From the NCBI RefSeq assembly GCF_014200805.1, contig NZ_JACHDB010000002.1, forward strand, positions 496,001 through 560,000: 64,000 nt of DNA, in the 5' to 3' direction. Every line of letters begins with the position of its first letter. The stretch's first letter is position 1. A program made the position numbers and the translations under genes. This stretch comes from Nocardiopsis composta (GTDB lineage Bacteria > Actinomycetota > Actinomycetes > Streptosporangiales > Streptosporangiaceae). The notes under the pieces were generated by a model. The model was not told the origin of the DNA. It made no database searches and worked only from the letters and a program-made list of their open reading frames with translations. This document shows, piece after piece, positions 26,642 to 35,820 of this stretch.

Positions 26642-28396
26642 GTGGCTCAGTTGAGAATCGCATTGGCGCAGGTCAACCCGGTGGTGGGCGACCTGGAGGG
26701 TAATTGCCGGCTGGTGGTGGAGACCGCGCACGAGGCGGCCGTCGCAGGCGCGCACCTGGCCGTCTTCCCCGAGATGGTGGTCACCGGCTACCCGGTGGAG
26801 GACCTGGCGCTGCGCAACTCGTTCGTGTCCGCCTCGGTGAAGGCGGTGCACGCCCTGGCCGCGCGCCTCGCCGAGGAGGGCCTGGGCGAGCTGCCGGTGG
26901 TGGTCGGGTTCCTCAACCGCAGGGAGGGCGTGGGCGCCCGGTTCGGCCAGCCCGCCGGCGCCCCGCAGAACTCCGCCGCGCTGCTGCACGGCGGCGAGGT
27001 GCGGCTCACCTCGGCCAAGCACCACCTGCCCAACTACGGGGTCTTCGACGAGTTCCGCAACTTCGTGCCCGGCGACACCCTGCCGGTGGTGCGGGTGCGC
27101 GGCGCGGACATCGCCTTCGCCATCTGCGAGGACCTCTGGCAGGAGGGCGGCCCGGTCACCGCGGTGCGCGCGGCGCGGGCCGGCATGCTCATCACGCTCA
27201 ACGGCTCGCCTTACGAGCGGGCCAAGGACGACGTCCGGCTGGAGCTGTGCCAGCGCCGGGCCCGGGAGACCGGCGCCGCGGTGGGGTACGTGAACATGAC
27301 CGGCGGCCAGGACGAGCTGGTCTTCGAGGGCGACTCGCTCATCGTCGACGCCGACGGCGAGCTGGTGGCGCGCGCCCCGCAGTTCACCGATGCGCTGCTC
27401 GTCACCGACCTGCGGCTGCCCGACGCCCCCGACCCCGCCCCGGAGGCGGCCGAGGCGGACGGCATCCGCATCGTCCGGCACACCGTCTCCGCCCGCCCGG
27501 TCGCCCCCTACGACCCGGAGCCGCCGCTGGTCGCGCCCCGCCCCGACCCGCTCTCCGACACCGGCGAGGTCTACCGGGCGCTCGTCACCGGCCTCCGCGA
27601 CTACGTGCGCAAGAACGGCTTCCGCAGCGTTCTGGTCGCGCTCTCCGGCGGCATCGACTCGGCGCTCACCGCGACCATCGCCGTCGACGCGCTGGGCGCC
27701 GAGAACGTGCACGGGCTGCTGCTGCCCAGCAAGTACTCCAGCGACCACTCGATCACCGACGCCGAGGAGCTGGCCGCCCGGCAGGGCGTGCGCACCCGCA
27801 CCCTGGCCGTGCAGCCCGTCGTGGACGCGTTCGGCGACGCGGTCGCCCTGGACGGCCTGGCCGCGGAGAACCTCCAGGCCCGGGTGCGCGGCACGCTGCT
27901 GATGTCGCTCTCCAACCAGGAGGGCCACCTGGTGCTGGCCACCGGCAACAAGAGCGAGCTGGCCACCGGGTACTCCACCCTCTACGGCGACTCGGTCGGC
28001 GGGTACGCGCCGATCAAGGACTGCTGGAAGACCCTGGTGTGGGAGCTGTCGGAGTGGCGCAACGCGCAGGCGCGCGCCGAGGGCGCCGCCCCGCCGATCC
28101 CGGAGAACTCCATCACCAAGCCGCCCAGCGCCGAACTCCGCCCCGACCAGCTGGACACCGACTCGCTGCCCGACTACGACCTGCTCGACACGCTGCTGGA
28201 CGCCTACATCGGCACCGACAAGGGGCTGCGCGAGCTGGTCCACGACGGGTTCGACCCGGCGCTGGTCGAGCGGGTGATCCGACTGGTCGACCGGGCCGAG
28301 TACAAGCGCCGCCAGTACCCGCCCGGCCCCAAGATCAGCTCCCGCAACCTCGGCCGGGACCGCCGGCTGCCGATCACCAACCGCTGGACCCCCTAG
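26642..28396 (+). CDS. nadE: Glutamine-dependent NAD+ synthetase
   Basis: 584 aa, two domains. The N-terminal nitrilase-type glutaminase (about 1-260) has Glu44 in VFPEMVVTGYP, Lys126 in SAKHHLPNYGVFDE and Cys162 in FAICEDLW. The C-terminal ATP-pyrophosphatase (about 300-584) has the P-loop SGGIDSA at 335-341, STLYGDSVGGYAPIKD, and the terminal YKRRQYPPGPKISSRNLGRDRRLPITNRW. It converts nicotinate adenine dinucleotide to NAD+ using glutamine nitrogen. GTG start directly after a leaderless-type -10. Confidence 0.97.
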   Translation: MAQLRIALAQVNPVVGDLEGNCRLVVETAHEAAVAGAHLAVFPEMVVTGYPVEDLALRNSFVSASVKAVHALAARLAEEGLGELPVVVGFLNRREGVGARFGQPAGAPQNSAALLHGGEVRLTSAKHHLPNYGVFDEFRNFVPGDTLPVVRVRGADIAFAICEDLWQEGGPVTAVRAARAGMLITLNGSPYERAKDDVRLELCQRRARETGAAVGYVNMTGGQDELVFEGDSLIVDADGELVARAPQFTDALLVTDLRLPDAPDPAPEAAEADGIRIVRHTVSARPVAPYDPEPPLVAPRPDPLSDTGEVYRALVTGLRDYVRKNGFRSVLVALSGGIDSALTATIAVDALGAENVHGLLLPSKYSSDHSITDAEELAARQGVRTRTLAVQPVVDAFGDAVALDGLAAENLQARVRGTLLMSLSNQEGHLVLATGNKSELATGYSTLYGDSVGGYAPIKDCWKTLVWELSEWRNAQARAEGAAPPIPENSITKPPSAELRPDQLDTDSLPDYDLLDTLLDAYIGTDKGLRELVHDGFDPALVERVIRLVDRAEYKRRQYPPGPKISSRNLGRDRRLPITNRWTP

Positions 28397-28843
28397 CGGC
28401 CTGAGCAGTTGCTTCGATGGCGGTGCCGCCCCCAGGGAGAGGTTGCGGTCCCCGGACCCGCATCGGAACAGCGACCCAGGGCACTGGAGAGCGCTGGCCC
28501 GTCCCCGGGCGATGATCTTGACCTTGCGGATCTACCGGCGCGCCCTGGACAGGGCCGCGATGCCAGGGGCATCCGGGGGAGCGTGCGGAGGCGGACGCCG
28601 AGCACGGCGCCGGTGGCCGCAGGGCCCCCTCGACCGGCCCGGGTCTGCCGGAGGACCCGGCCATCCGGCCCATCGCGTGGCCCCGGCCCGGCGCCGAAGC
28701 CCGCCGAGCGCCATGCTGAAGTGCCGGAACACCTCATCGGCCGGGGTCTGCGCCGCCGGGGGCGGTGTCCGTGAGAGGTGAGACGGCTTCGGGCGGCGGA
28801 CCCCATCCGGGCGGCGTCCCCCGGCGGTGCCAGACTTCCCGGT
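28397..28843. other. Intergenic region with a lone arm of the palindrome family
   Basis: No supported gene. GATGATCTTGACCTTGCGG at 28511-28529 matches 17 of 19 bases of the left arm of the hairpin at 40039, but no complementary arm was found nearby. Another part (28411-28480) looks similar to 20241-20300. Confidence 0.4.
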
Positions 28844-29418
28844 ATGACCGCCGTCGCGCAGCGCTACCGGGCCCGCGCCGACGCCTTCCGGCGGAGGACC
28901 GAGGCGACCGGGGACGGGCAGCGGAGCCGGCCGTCCCCGTGCGAGGGGCGGGCGGCGCGGGACGTCGTCGGCCACGTCGCCGCCATGCGCGAGGCCACGC
29001 TGCGGCCGCTCGGGCGCCGGCCCGGCCCCGCGCCGGACGCGGCCGGCGATCCGCTCGGCGCGTTCCTGACCGCCCGCGCCGGCGTCGAGGCCGTGCTCGG
29101 CGCCCCCGCACTCGCCGAGGCGCCCTGCGAGACGCCCGCCGGCACGGTCACGGCGGAGCGGCACATCGACGAGGTGCTCAGCGACGACCTCGTCCTGCAC
29201 GGCCAGGACGCCGCCATCGACGCCGGGGACGCGGCCGCGCCGCGGGCAACGCGGTCCCCGACGACATGATGGCCCGGCTGCGCACGCCGGGCGCCTTCGG
29301 CGCGGGCGCCGTCGTCTACGGCCCCGAGGTGCCGGTCCCCGAGAACGCGCCGGTGCAGGACCGGCCCCTAGGCGCGATCGGCAGGCACCCGGCACGGTCG
29401 CCGGCCCCCGGCCGCTAG
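28844..29418 (+). pseudogene. Decayed TIGR03086-type metal-binding (maleylpyruvate isomerase-like) protein
   Basis: From 28844 one frame gives RYRARADAFRRR, SPCEGRAARDVVGHVAAM, PLGAFLTARAGVEAVL and HIDEVLSDDLVLHGQD of the DinB-like TIGR03086 family, then leaves the family and stops at 29269. The C-terminal family block NAVPDDMMARLRTPGAFGAG and YGPEVPVPENAPVQDR follows in another frame up to 29418. The usual WDLARATGQD and VERMW-type segments between the two are missing. So there is an internal deletion plus a frameshift. The usual Trp after SPCEG is also replaced by Arg. Probably a non-functional gene. Confidence 0.7.
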
Positions 29419-29540
29419 CGCCGTGAGCCGCCGGGGGACCTCCGCCCCGCGGCCGGGCCCGGCCCGCACTGACCTGCGCGGCACCGAGGGGCGACCGCCA
29501 TGACCTCTCGGCCTTCTCCGCCGGACGGACCGGCGCCGGC

Positions 29541-32500
29541 TCAGCCTGGGGTGGTCTGGGCCTCGGCCAGCCCCAGCTCGCGGGCGCGGGCCCCCGCGGC
29601 GGACCGGTTGGCCACGTCGAGCTTGGCGAGGATGTTGGACACGTGCACGCTGGCCGTCTTGGCGCTGATGAACAGGGCCGCGCCGATCTCGGCGTTGGTG
29701 CTGCCGCGGGCCAGCAGCCGCAGTACCTCGACCTCGCGGGGGGTGAGCCCGGACGGGCGGGCCGGAAGCGCCCCGGAGGAGGCGTCCAGCGGCAGGCCGA
29801 GGCGCCGGGCCAGGTCTTCGGCGCGGTTGCGCAGCACCAGCGCCCCGCAGTCCTTGGCCAGTTCCGCGGCCTCGCGCACCTCCTCGGCGCTGCGCTCCCG
29901 GTCGCCGTCGGCGGCGGCCCGGGCCTCGGCGGACCGGAGCAGGGCGTCGGCCAGCCGCAGCCGCAGCGGCAGCGGGCGCCACAGCTCGGCGGCCTGCCGC
30001 CACAGCCGGGCCGACTCGGCCGGGAAGGCGCCGGACACCTCGGCCAGCCGCGCCGCCACGGTTGCCTGCCGGGCCTTGGCCACCGGGCCGCGGAGCGGCA
30101 TCACCGCGCTGATCCGGTCGATCAGCCCGCGCAGCTCCGCGGCGCCGTCCGCGGGGACCCTGCGGTCGGTGGCGGAGGCGGCCAGCACCTCGGAGAACAG
30201 GTCGAGCATCTCCCAGCCGTAGCCGGGCGAGGAGGTGAAGTCGCCGCTGGAGAACGCGGTCCTGGCCAGGTCCACCGCGCCGGCGGCGTCCCCCTCGGCG
30301 AGCAGCAGCTCCACCCGGGCGGTCACCGAGAGCTGGACGGCCTGTATGTGCGGCTGGCTCAGGGGGTTCAGGTCCTGCAGCAGGACGCCCGCCCGGCGCG
30401 CCGTCGCCAGGTCGCCCCGGGCCAGGGCCGAGCGGACCCGGGAGGTGGCCAGGTAGATGCGGATCTTCGGGGGCGGGGAGAGGGCCTCGCCGTTGCGCAC
30501 CCACTGCTCGCATTCGGCCAGGGCGCCGGTCTCCCAGTAGGTCTCGGCCAGGTTGGAGGCGGCGAACGGGGCGCCGCTGTTGGACTGCCCCATCCGGTGC
30601 AGCCGGTCCAGCGTCTCCAGCAGCACCTCCACCGCCTCGCCGTGCCGGCCGAACTCGCGCAGGTAGTGCGCGAGCACCGAGTGGTTGCTGGTCTCCACCG
30701 TCGACTCGCCCAGCTCCCGGGCGAGCAAGGCGCCGCGCTCCATCGCGCTCCGCCCGGCCTCGAAGTCGCTCTCGTTGAACAGCGCCGAGCCGATCGAGCT
30801 GAGCGCGTCGGCCTCGGCGCAGCGGTCCCCGGTGCGCCGTGCGGCGTCCAGCGCGGCCTGCGCCAGGGCGTGCTGGGACAGCCGCAGCCGCCGGTTCCCC
30901 GCGGGGTCGGCGGCGCCGTCCTGCTCGGGGACGTCGAGCAGGCGCCGCAGCACCGGGTGCTCGGTGGGGTCGACGTCGGGCGCGCGCATGCATCCGCGGG
31001 CCAGCAGCGACAGCAGCATCGCGTAGCCGGGGGCGTCCGGCGGGAAGATCTCCAGCGAGGTGAACAGGTCGTCCATCGCCCGGCGGTCGGCGGCGTCGTA
31101 GCGGGCCTGGGCGCGGCGGCGCAGCAGCAGACCGCGCTTGGCCTGGACCTCGGTGCCGCCCTCGGCGGGCAGCTCGCGCAGGCCCTCGTCGCACAGCTCG
31201 ATGGCGCGCAGCGGGTCGCCCTTCTCCAGGGCGGCGTCGGCGGCCCGGTTGAGCACCGCGAACCGGTCGTCGCCCTCGGTGCGCTCGGTGGCGTCGGGGA
31301 CCCGGTCCCACAGCTCCAGCACCCGCTCCAGCATTCGGAGCTCCTCGGCGTGGGCCAGCTTGCGCCCGGCGTAGACCGCGGCCCACCAGGAGGCGCTGAG
31401 CGCGCGCGGCAGTTCGTGCGCGGCGTGGTAGTGGTGTGCCTGCTCGGCGGCGAGCCGGTGCGCCGGGACCACGTGCGGCAGGGCGTCCAGCGCCTCGGCG
31501 AAGGCGAGGTGCAGCCGGGTGTGCCGGCCGGGGAGCAGGTCGTTGTGGATGGCCTCGCGCAGCAGGGCGTGCCGGAACCGGAAGCCGGTCTCGGTGGGGT
31601 GCAGCACGTTGGCGTCGACCGCGCCGCGCAGCGCCGCGTCCAGTTCGCCGTGCGGCATCCCGCAGACGTGCGCGAGCAGCTCGTGTTCGACGTGCCCGCC
31701 GCTGACCGCGCCCACGCTGGCGGTGCGGACCACGTCGGCGGTGCGCTCGTCCAGCCGGCGCAGCGCGGCCAGCAGCAGCTCGCGCGGGCGCTCCGGGACG
31801 GGGGAGTCGAGCAGCAGCGACTGCTCGGCCAGCGACTCCACGAACAGCGCGTTGCCCTGGGAGCGGGAGTAGAGCGCCTCGGCCTCGGCGTCGCTCAGCG
31901 GTGCGCCGCGGATCGCTCCGGCCAGTTCGGCGGCCTCCTCCGGACTGAGCGGGGCCAGGTCCAGCCGCTCGACCTCGGGCAGCCGCTCCAGCTCGGGCAG
32001 GAGCGGGCGGAGCGGGTGGTCGCGGTGGAGCTCGTCGCTGCGGTAGGTGGCCACGATCTGCACCGGGGCGGTGTCCAGGCTGCGCACCAGGAAGACCAGC
32101 AGGTCGCGGGTGGCGCTGTCGGCCCAGTGCAGGTCCTCCAGCACGACGGTGAGCCCTTCGGTGCCGGCGGCCGCGGTGAGCATCAGCAGGATCTGCTGGA
32201 AGAGCAGGCCACGGGCGTCGCGCCGGTCGTCGGGGACCGCGCCGAGCTCGGGGAGGAGGCGGGGGAGTTCGCCGCCGCCGCCCGCGGCGGCGGTGAGTTC
32301 GGGGCCGTGCATCCGGAGCAGCTGCCGCAGCACGGTGACGAAGGGGGCGAACGGGAGGCCGTCGACGCCCAGTTCCAGGCAGCCGCCGGCGACCAGCCGG
32401 CCCTCCGGGACGTGCTGGGCGAACTCGGTGAGCAGGCGGGATTTGCCCATCCCCGCCTCGCCTCCGACGATGATCGTCGCGGTCTTTCCGGAGCGGGTGC

Positions 32501-32585
32501 GCTGCGCGTGGTCGAGCAGGGTGTTCAGTTCCGCTTGCCGGCCGACGAGGCCGTGGCGGCTGCCAGGGATGGACATGATGCCCAT
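29541..32585 (-). CDS. LuxR-family ATPase transcriptional regulator (LAL type), second copy
   Basis: 1014 aa. Walker A GEAGMGKS at residues 42-49, Walker B-like TVVLEDLHWADS, helical repeat middle, and C-terminal LuxR HTH LTPREVEVLRLLARGSTNAEIGAALFIS. Shares [15 protein letters not shown] and much of the ATPase domain with the LAL gene at 21.0 kb, so the two are paralogues about 5.5 kb apart in opposite orientation. Start is uncertain: MGIM at 32585 or MSIPG 9 bp downstream; neither has a strong ribosome binding site. Regulated genes unknown. Confidence 0.9.
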   Translation of the reverse strand: MGIMSIPGSRHGLVGRQAELNTLLDHAQRTRSGKTATIIVGGEAGMGKSRLLTEFAQHVPEGRLVAGGCLELGVDGLPFAPFVTVLRQLLRMHGPELTAAAGGGGELPRLLPELGAVPDDRRDARGLLFQQILLMLTAAAGTEGLTVVLEDLHWADSATRDLLVFLVRSLDTAPVQIVATYRSDELHRDHPLRPLLPELERLPEVERLDLAPLSPEEAAELAGAIRGAPLSDAEAEALYSRSQGNALFVESLAEQSLLLDSPVPERPRELLLAALRRLDERTADVVRTASVGAVSGGHVEHELLAHVCGMPHGELDAALRGAVDANVLHPTETGFRFRHALLREAIHNDLLPGRHTRLHLAFAEALDALPHVVPAHRLAAEQAHHYHAAHELPRALSASWWAAVYAGRKLAHAEELRMLERVLELWDRVPDATERTEGDDRFAVLNRAADAALEKGDPLRAIELCDEGLRELPAEGGTEVQAKRGLLLRRRAQARYDAADRRAMDDLFTSLEIFPPDAPGYAMLLSLLARGCMRAPDVDPTEHPVLRRLLDVPEQDGAADPAGNRRLRLSQHALAQAALDAARRTGDRCAEADALSSIGSALFNESDFEAGRSAMERGALLARELGESTVETSNHSVLAHYLREFGRHGEAVEVLLETLDRLHRMGQSNSGAPFAASNLAETYWETGALAECEQWVRNGEALSPPPKIRIYLATSRVRSALARGDLATARRAGVLLQDLNPLSQPHIQAVQLSVTARVELLLAEGDAAGAVDLARTAFSSGDFTSSPGYGWEMLDLFSEVLAASATDRRVPADGAAELRGLIDRISAVMPLRGPVAKARQATVAARLAEVSGAFPAESARLWRQAAELWRPLPLRLRLADALLRSAEARAAADGDRERSAEEVREAAELAKDCGALVLRNRAEDLARRLGLPLDASSGALPARPSGLTPREVEVLRLLARGSTNAEIGAALFISAKTASVHVSNILAKLDVANRSAAGARARELGLAEAQTTPG

Positions 32586-32756
32586 TATGGCGGTGCTATG
32601 TGACGTCGTGCGGGAATTTTCGTCGCGCGGAACGCGGGAGGGGGCCGTGCGGGGCGTCCGGCCCGCCGGCCCGGGGCGGCCGGGCGGACCGTGCAGGCCC
32701 GCCCGGCCGGGTGCTCGCGGGGGATCCGGCCGCCGGTGCGGCGGCCGTGCGGCGGG

Positions 32757-32975
32757 TCACTTCTCCGAGGGGGTGCGCGGAGCGGGCATCCAGCTCTCTG
32801 CGGCGCCTGCGCCGCCCAGGTGGCGCAGCAGGGATTCCAGGCCGGTGCGGGGGCGGCCGCCGCCGGGGCCGTCTCCGGCGGGCTCCTGTACGGCGGGTTC
32901 GCTCCGGTGGGCGTCGCGGAGCAGGTCGGCGACGCGTTCGCGGGCCAGGGCGTTGATCAGGTCGGCGTGGATCAT
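32757..32975 (-). CDS. Small hypothetical protein
   Basis: 72 aa starting MIHADLINALARERVADLLRDAHRS, with GGAGGG at a proper distance. The N-terminal amphipathic helix is typical of many short actinomycete proteins of unknown role, and the C-terminal half is Gly/Pro-rich. Upstream of the LAL regulator in the same direction, 170 bp away. Confidence 0.6.
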   Translation of the reverse strand: MIHADLINALARERVADLLRDAHRSEPAVQEPAGDGPGGGRPRTGLESLLRHLGGAGAAESWMPAPRTPSEK

Positions 32976-33155
32976 GGTGGTCCCTCCCGGCCGGGGGCGG
33001 CGTCCTTCGCCGTTTCCGGTGTGGTCCCAGATTCGTTCTAAGACGGGGGGAGGGACATCGGATGGATGCCTTATATCCGGGCCGGGCCGGCCCGGGGAGG
33101 GCACTAAGGCGGCGGGTGCCCTAAGACGGTGCGGAGGACTCCAGGGCCGCGGGCG

Positions 33156-33216
33156 ATGATCTCGGCACGGCGGGGTCGGAGCGTTCCGGTACCCCCACCG
33201 TGCCGAGGTCATCGGG
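33156..33216. repeat. Intergenic palindrome, family with TGATCTTG-like core
   Basis: Arms 33156-33177 (begins CGATGATCTCGGCACGG) and 33195-33216 pair at 20 of 22 positions, one more being a G-T pair, with a 17-nt loop. Arm sequence and layout match the hairpins at 40.0, 62.9 and 63.6 kb. It lies between two minus-strand genes. Confidence 0.65.
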
Positions 33217-33240
33217 GCCCGTGCTCGCCGCCCTGCCCCG

Positions 33241-33942
33241 CTAGCGGGCGCCGTCTGCGGGGAACAGGTCCGGGCGGTGGTGGCGGGCCTGGGCCAGGAG
33301 CGGGTTGGCCGGGCCTTCCGGTCCCGCCGCGGCGAACGCCAGGCCGAGCAGTTCCAGCCCGGTGCGCGGATCGCGCGGCTGCTGGGCGAGGTGCTGCCGC
33401 ATCCACAGGGGTGCCCGGGGTGAGACCACCCGCTCGCCCCAGCCGCGCAGCCCCTGCCCGGACAGCCGGGCCGGCCGGGGGCGCGGTCCGGGGCCGTTCA
33501 GCGGAGAAGAAGCGGTCAGCCGGGTGTCGACCGAGCCGACCCCGATCACGTTCCCCCAGCGCAGCCGGACCTCGAACCCGTGGGGATCGCGTAGTTCCAC
33601 GCCGACCGGGGAGACCAGGACCATGGTGCCCCGGGCGGCCTTCACCGCCTTGGACAGCGGTATCGAGATCAGCGCCAGCGAGCTGACGGCCCCGACGGCG
33701 ACGCCGCCGGTCACGCCCCGGCCCGGGGCCAGCGTCTCGAACAGGATCGAGCCGAGGAGCAGCATCACCACGAAGAACAGCCCGAGGAGCGGCAGCAGCT
33801 TCAGGACGAAGGGGGCGAAGGAGGAGCCGGGCGGCCGCAGCACGGTGGTCAGCGGGTCCTCGGCCGGAGGGAACGGGCGGGTGTCGGTCGATGCGGGAGG
33901 CGGAAGGCCCGGGTCCTGCGGAGGGTGGGGAGGAGTGGACAT
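33241..33942 (-). CDS. Hypothetical membrane protein
   Basis: 233 aa. Pro-rich N-terminus (about 1-40), then two adjacent hydrophobic segments (FAPFVLKLLPLLGLFFVVML and GVAVGAVSSLALISIPL, about 44-95), then a soluble domain of about 130 residues with TMVLVSPVGVELRDPHGFEVRLRWGNVIGVG that may be PH-like. I do not recognise a named family. Stand-alone. Confidence 0.65.
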   Translation of the reverse strand: MSTPPHPPQDPGLPPPASTDTRPFPPAEDPLTTVLRPPGSSFAPFVLKLLPLLGLFFVVMLLLGSILFETLAPGRGVTGGVAVGAVSSLALISIPLSKAVKAARGTMVLVSPVGVELRDPHGFEVRLRWGNVIGVGSVDTRLTASSPLNGPGPRPRPARLSGQGLRGWGERVVSPRAPLWMRQHLAQQPRDPRTGLELLGLAFAAAGPEGPANPLLAQARHHRPDLFPADGAR

Positions 33943-34347
33943 GGGCCCGGATCCTAGTCCCGGGGCGACGACCCGATGAAGAACGGCGGCGACCGCCCCG
34001 CAGGGGAACCCTCCCCCCCGCAGGCGTCCGGCACCCGGTCATGGAGAAGAGGGCGCCCCGTTCCCTCGGAATCGACGACTCAGGACACCGGGTGCCCCGC
34101 CCCTACCGGGCTCCCGCACTTTCCTCTGCGGACGGGCCTGTCGGCGGCCGAGGGCCGGGGCGTTCGGACAGGTGCACGCCGGGCCGGGCCCCGGCCGGTT
34201 CCCTGCTCCGTTCCTCCCCGCGGCGTCTCCGGTTCCGGCCGGGCGGTGCGCCGGTGAGGGGCGCGCCGATGAGGCGGGCGCGTCCGGAGGGGGCGGGACA
34301 TCCGATGTGAACCGCTCAGGCGTGTCACTCTCCGTTACTGACTCTTT
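33943..34347. other. 405-bp intergenic region
   Basis: Between divergent genes. No gene, repeat or clear promoter could be supported; frames here have shadow composition. Confidence 0.4.
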
Positions 34348-35058
34348 GTGAGTACTTATCGAGTGTGCAGGTCCGCCGAATCGGCGGCGGCCCATGCTCC
34401 GGGGGGTGTGGCGAGAGTGGCCGAGCGGGTGCGAAGGATCGCTGTCCACGGATTGGCGTCGCTGGTCACGGCGTCGGTTGCGGGAGTCTGCGGGGGAGGC
34501 GCGGCCTGGGCGGACATCGGTTCGGAAGCGCTGTCGGTGGACGTGACCGACGATGTCGACACGCTGGCCCCGGGGGACGAAGTCGAGTACGTCGTCACGC
34601 TCCGCAATGATGGTGGGGAGGCGGTGGAGGACGTGCTGCTCTACCTCACCCTGGCGCCGGAGCTCGAATTCGTGGAGACCGACGGCGAGCGCCCCGCCGA
34701 CTCCGGGCGCCCGGCGGACGGCGTCGCGCTCTGGCGGGTCGACCTCGAACCGGGGGAGACCGCGACCGGCCGCGTCACCGGCCGGCTGGAATCGGCGGCG
34801 GGCGGCCCCTGGCGGGTCGCGACCACCGCCTGCGCCGGCCTCGACCGGAACGCCCCGCCGCTGGCCTGCGCCACCGACGCCGACCTGCGCCCCGACCCGG
34901 CGAAGGCCGGTTCCGCGGCGGACCCCTCCGGGCTGGGCCGCCCGGGGGCCGAGGAGGCCGTCGTCGGCGGAGCCTCCCTCGCGCTGCTGGTCATCGGCGC
35001 CGCCGGCTACGCCCTGTGGCGCCGCCGCGAACTGAGGAAGTTCGACGAGGGCTGGTGA
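34348..35058 (+). CDS. Secreted, membrane-anchored protein with a DUF11/CARDB-like domain
   Basis: 236 aa. A hydrophobic export signal (AVHGLASLVTASVAGVCGGGAAWA, about 32-55) ends in AWADIG, a plausible cleavage site. The middle (about 62-150) is an Ig-like fold: DTLAPGDEVEYVVTLRNDGGEAVEDVLLYLTL and WRVDLEPGETATGRVTG. The end has one membrane helix (ASLALLVIGAAGYALWRRR). So it is probably a cell-surface protein held by its C-terminus. Start uncertain: the GTG at 34348 lacks a ribosome binding site, and later GTGs near 34408-34417 would give a more normal signal peptide. Confidence 0.7.
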   Translation: MSTYRVCRSAESAAAHAPGGVARVAERVRRIAVHGLASLVTASVAGVCGGGAAWADIGSEALSVDVTDDVDTLAPGDEVEYVVTLRNDGGEAVEDVLLYLTLAPELEFVETDGERPADSGRPADGVALWRVDLEPGETATGRVTGRLESAAGGPWRVATTACAGLDRNAPPLACATDADLRPDPAKAGSAADPSGLGRPGAEEAVVGGASLALLVIGAAGYALWRRRELRKFDEGW

Positions 35059-35250
35059 CCCGCACCGGGGAGCGCGGGGCCCCGGTGCATCGCCCCGGGC
35101 CCGGCGGGGCGGGAACTCTGCCCGGGCCTCCGACGTCATGCGTCATGGCGGTGCCTGCCGCGCGGGGGCGGTGGCCGGGGCCTGCCGCGGAGGCGGTGGG
35201 CGGGCGGTCCGCCCCGTTACCCGGCTGTGCCGTGGTCACGACGTTTTGCC

Positions 35251-35270
35251 ACTACAAGGTGTAGTAGCGT
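35251..35270 (+). promoter_or_regulatory. Operator-like inverted repeat and leaderless -10 box
   Basis: ACTAC (35251-35255) and GTAGT (35261-35265) form an inverted repeat that runs into TAGCGT (35265-35270), a TANNNT -10 placed 6 nt before the ATG at 35277. TTGCCA or TTTTGC just upstream could be a -35. An operator between -35 and -10 would allow repression; it resembles BlaI-type ACTACA/TGTAGT sites but with a longer centre. Confidence 0.45.
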
Positions 35271-35276
35271 CGGGGC

Positions 35277-35615
35277 ATGGCTTTCATTCACTCGCTCCTC
35301 GTTTTCCTCCACCTCCTCGGTATGGCGGGGATCATCGCCGGCTTCCTGATGCAGCTCGCCACCGACAGCGCCAAGGCGCCCAAGGCGATCCTGCACAGCT
35401 CGCTGCTGCAGCTGGTCACCGGGCTGCTCCTGGTCGGGCTGGCCGAAATGGGCGACGGCGCCGTCGACCACATCAAGATCGGGGTCAAGCTGGTCGTGGC
35501 GGCCGCCGTGACGGTCGTGGCGGTGCTCAACGTCCGCAAGCCGGCGACCCGCCTCGGCGTCATCGCCGGTGCGCTGGCCGTGCTGAACGTCGCCGTCGCC
35601 GTCTTCTGGCAGTGA
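35277..35615 (+). CDS. Small four-helix membrane protein
   Basis: 112 aa, almost entirely hydrophobic with four membrane helices (from FIHSLLVFLHLLGMAGIIAGFLMQLA to GVIAGALAVLNVAVAVFW). A conserved-looking His in the first helix resembles small integral proteins of actinomycetes without assigned function. Stand-alone behind a promoter with an inverted repeat. Confidence 0.75.
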   Translation: MAFIHSLLVFLHLLGMAGIIAGFLMQLATDSAKAPKAILHSSLLQLVTGLLLVGLAEMGDGAVDHIKIGVKLVVAAAVTVVAVLNVRKPATRLGVIAGALAVLNVAVAVFWQ

Positions 35616-35820
35616 CCTCTGCTTCCTCCGCGCACGCAGAGAGGCTCCGTCCCGGGCCGGTCCGGCCGGGCCGCCCACCGGGGGAGCCGCCCGAGGCGCC
35701 CGTCCAGCGGCGGGCGCCTCGGTCATGCCGCAGGACCGCGAGAGGGCTCCGGGGGGGGCGGGAGCGCCGCCCCCTCCCGCCGGGCGGGTGAGAGCCGGGG
35801 CCGGGCTCGGTCGTCGTAGC

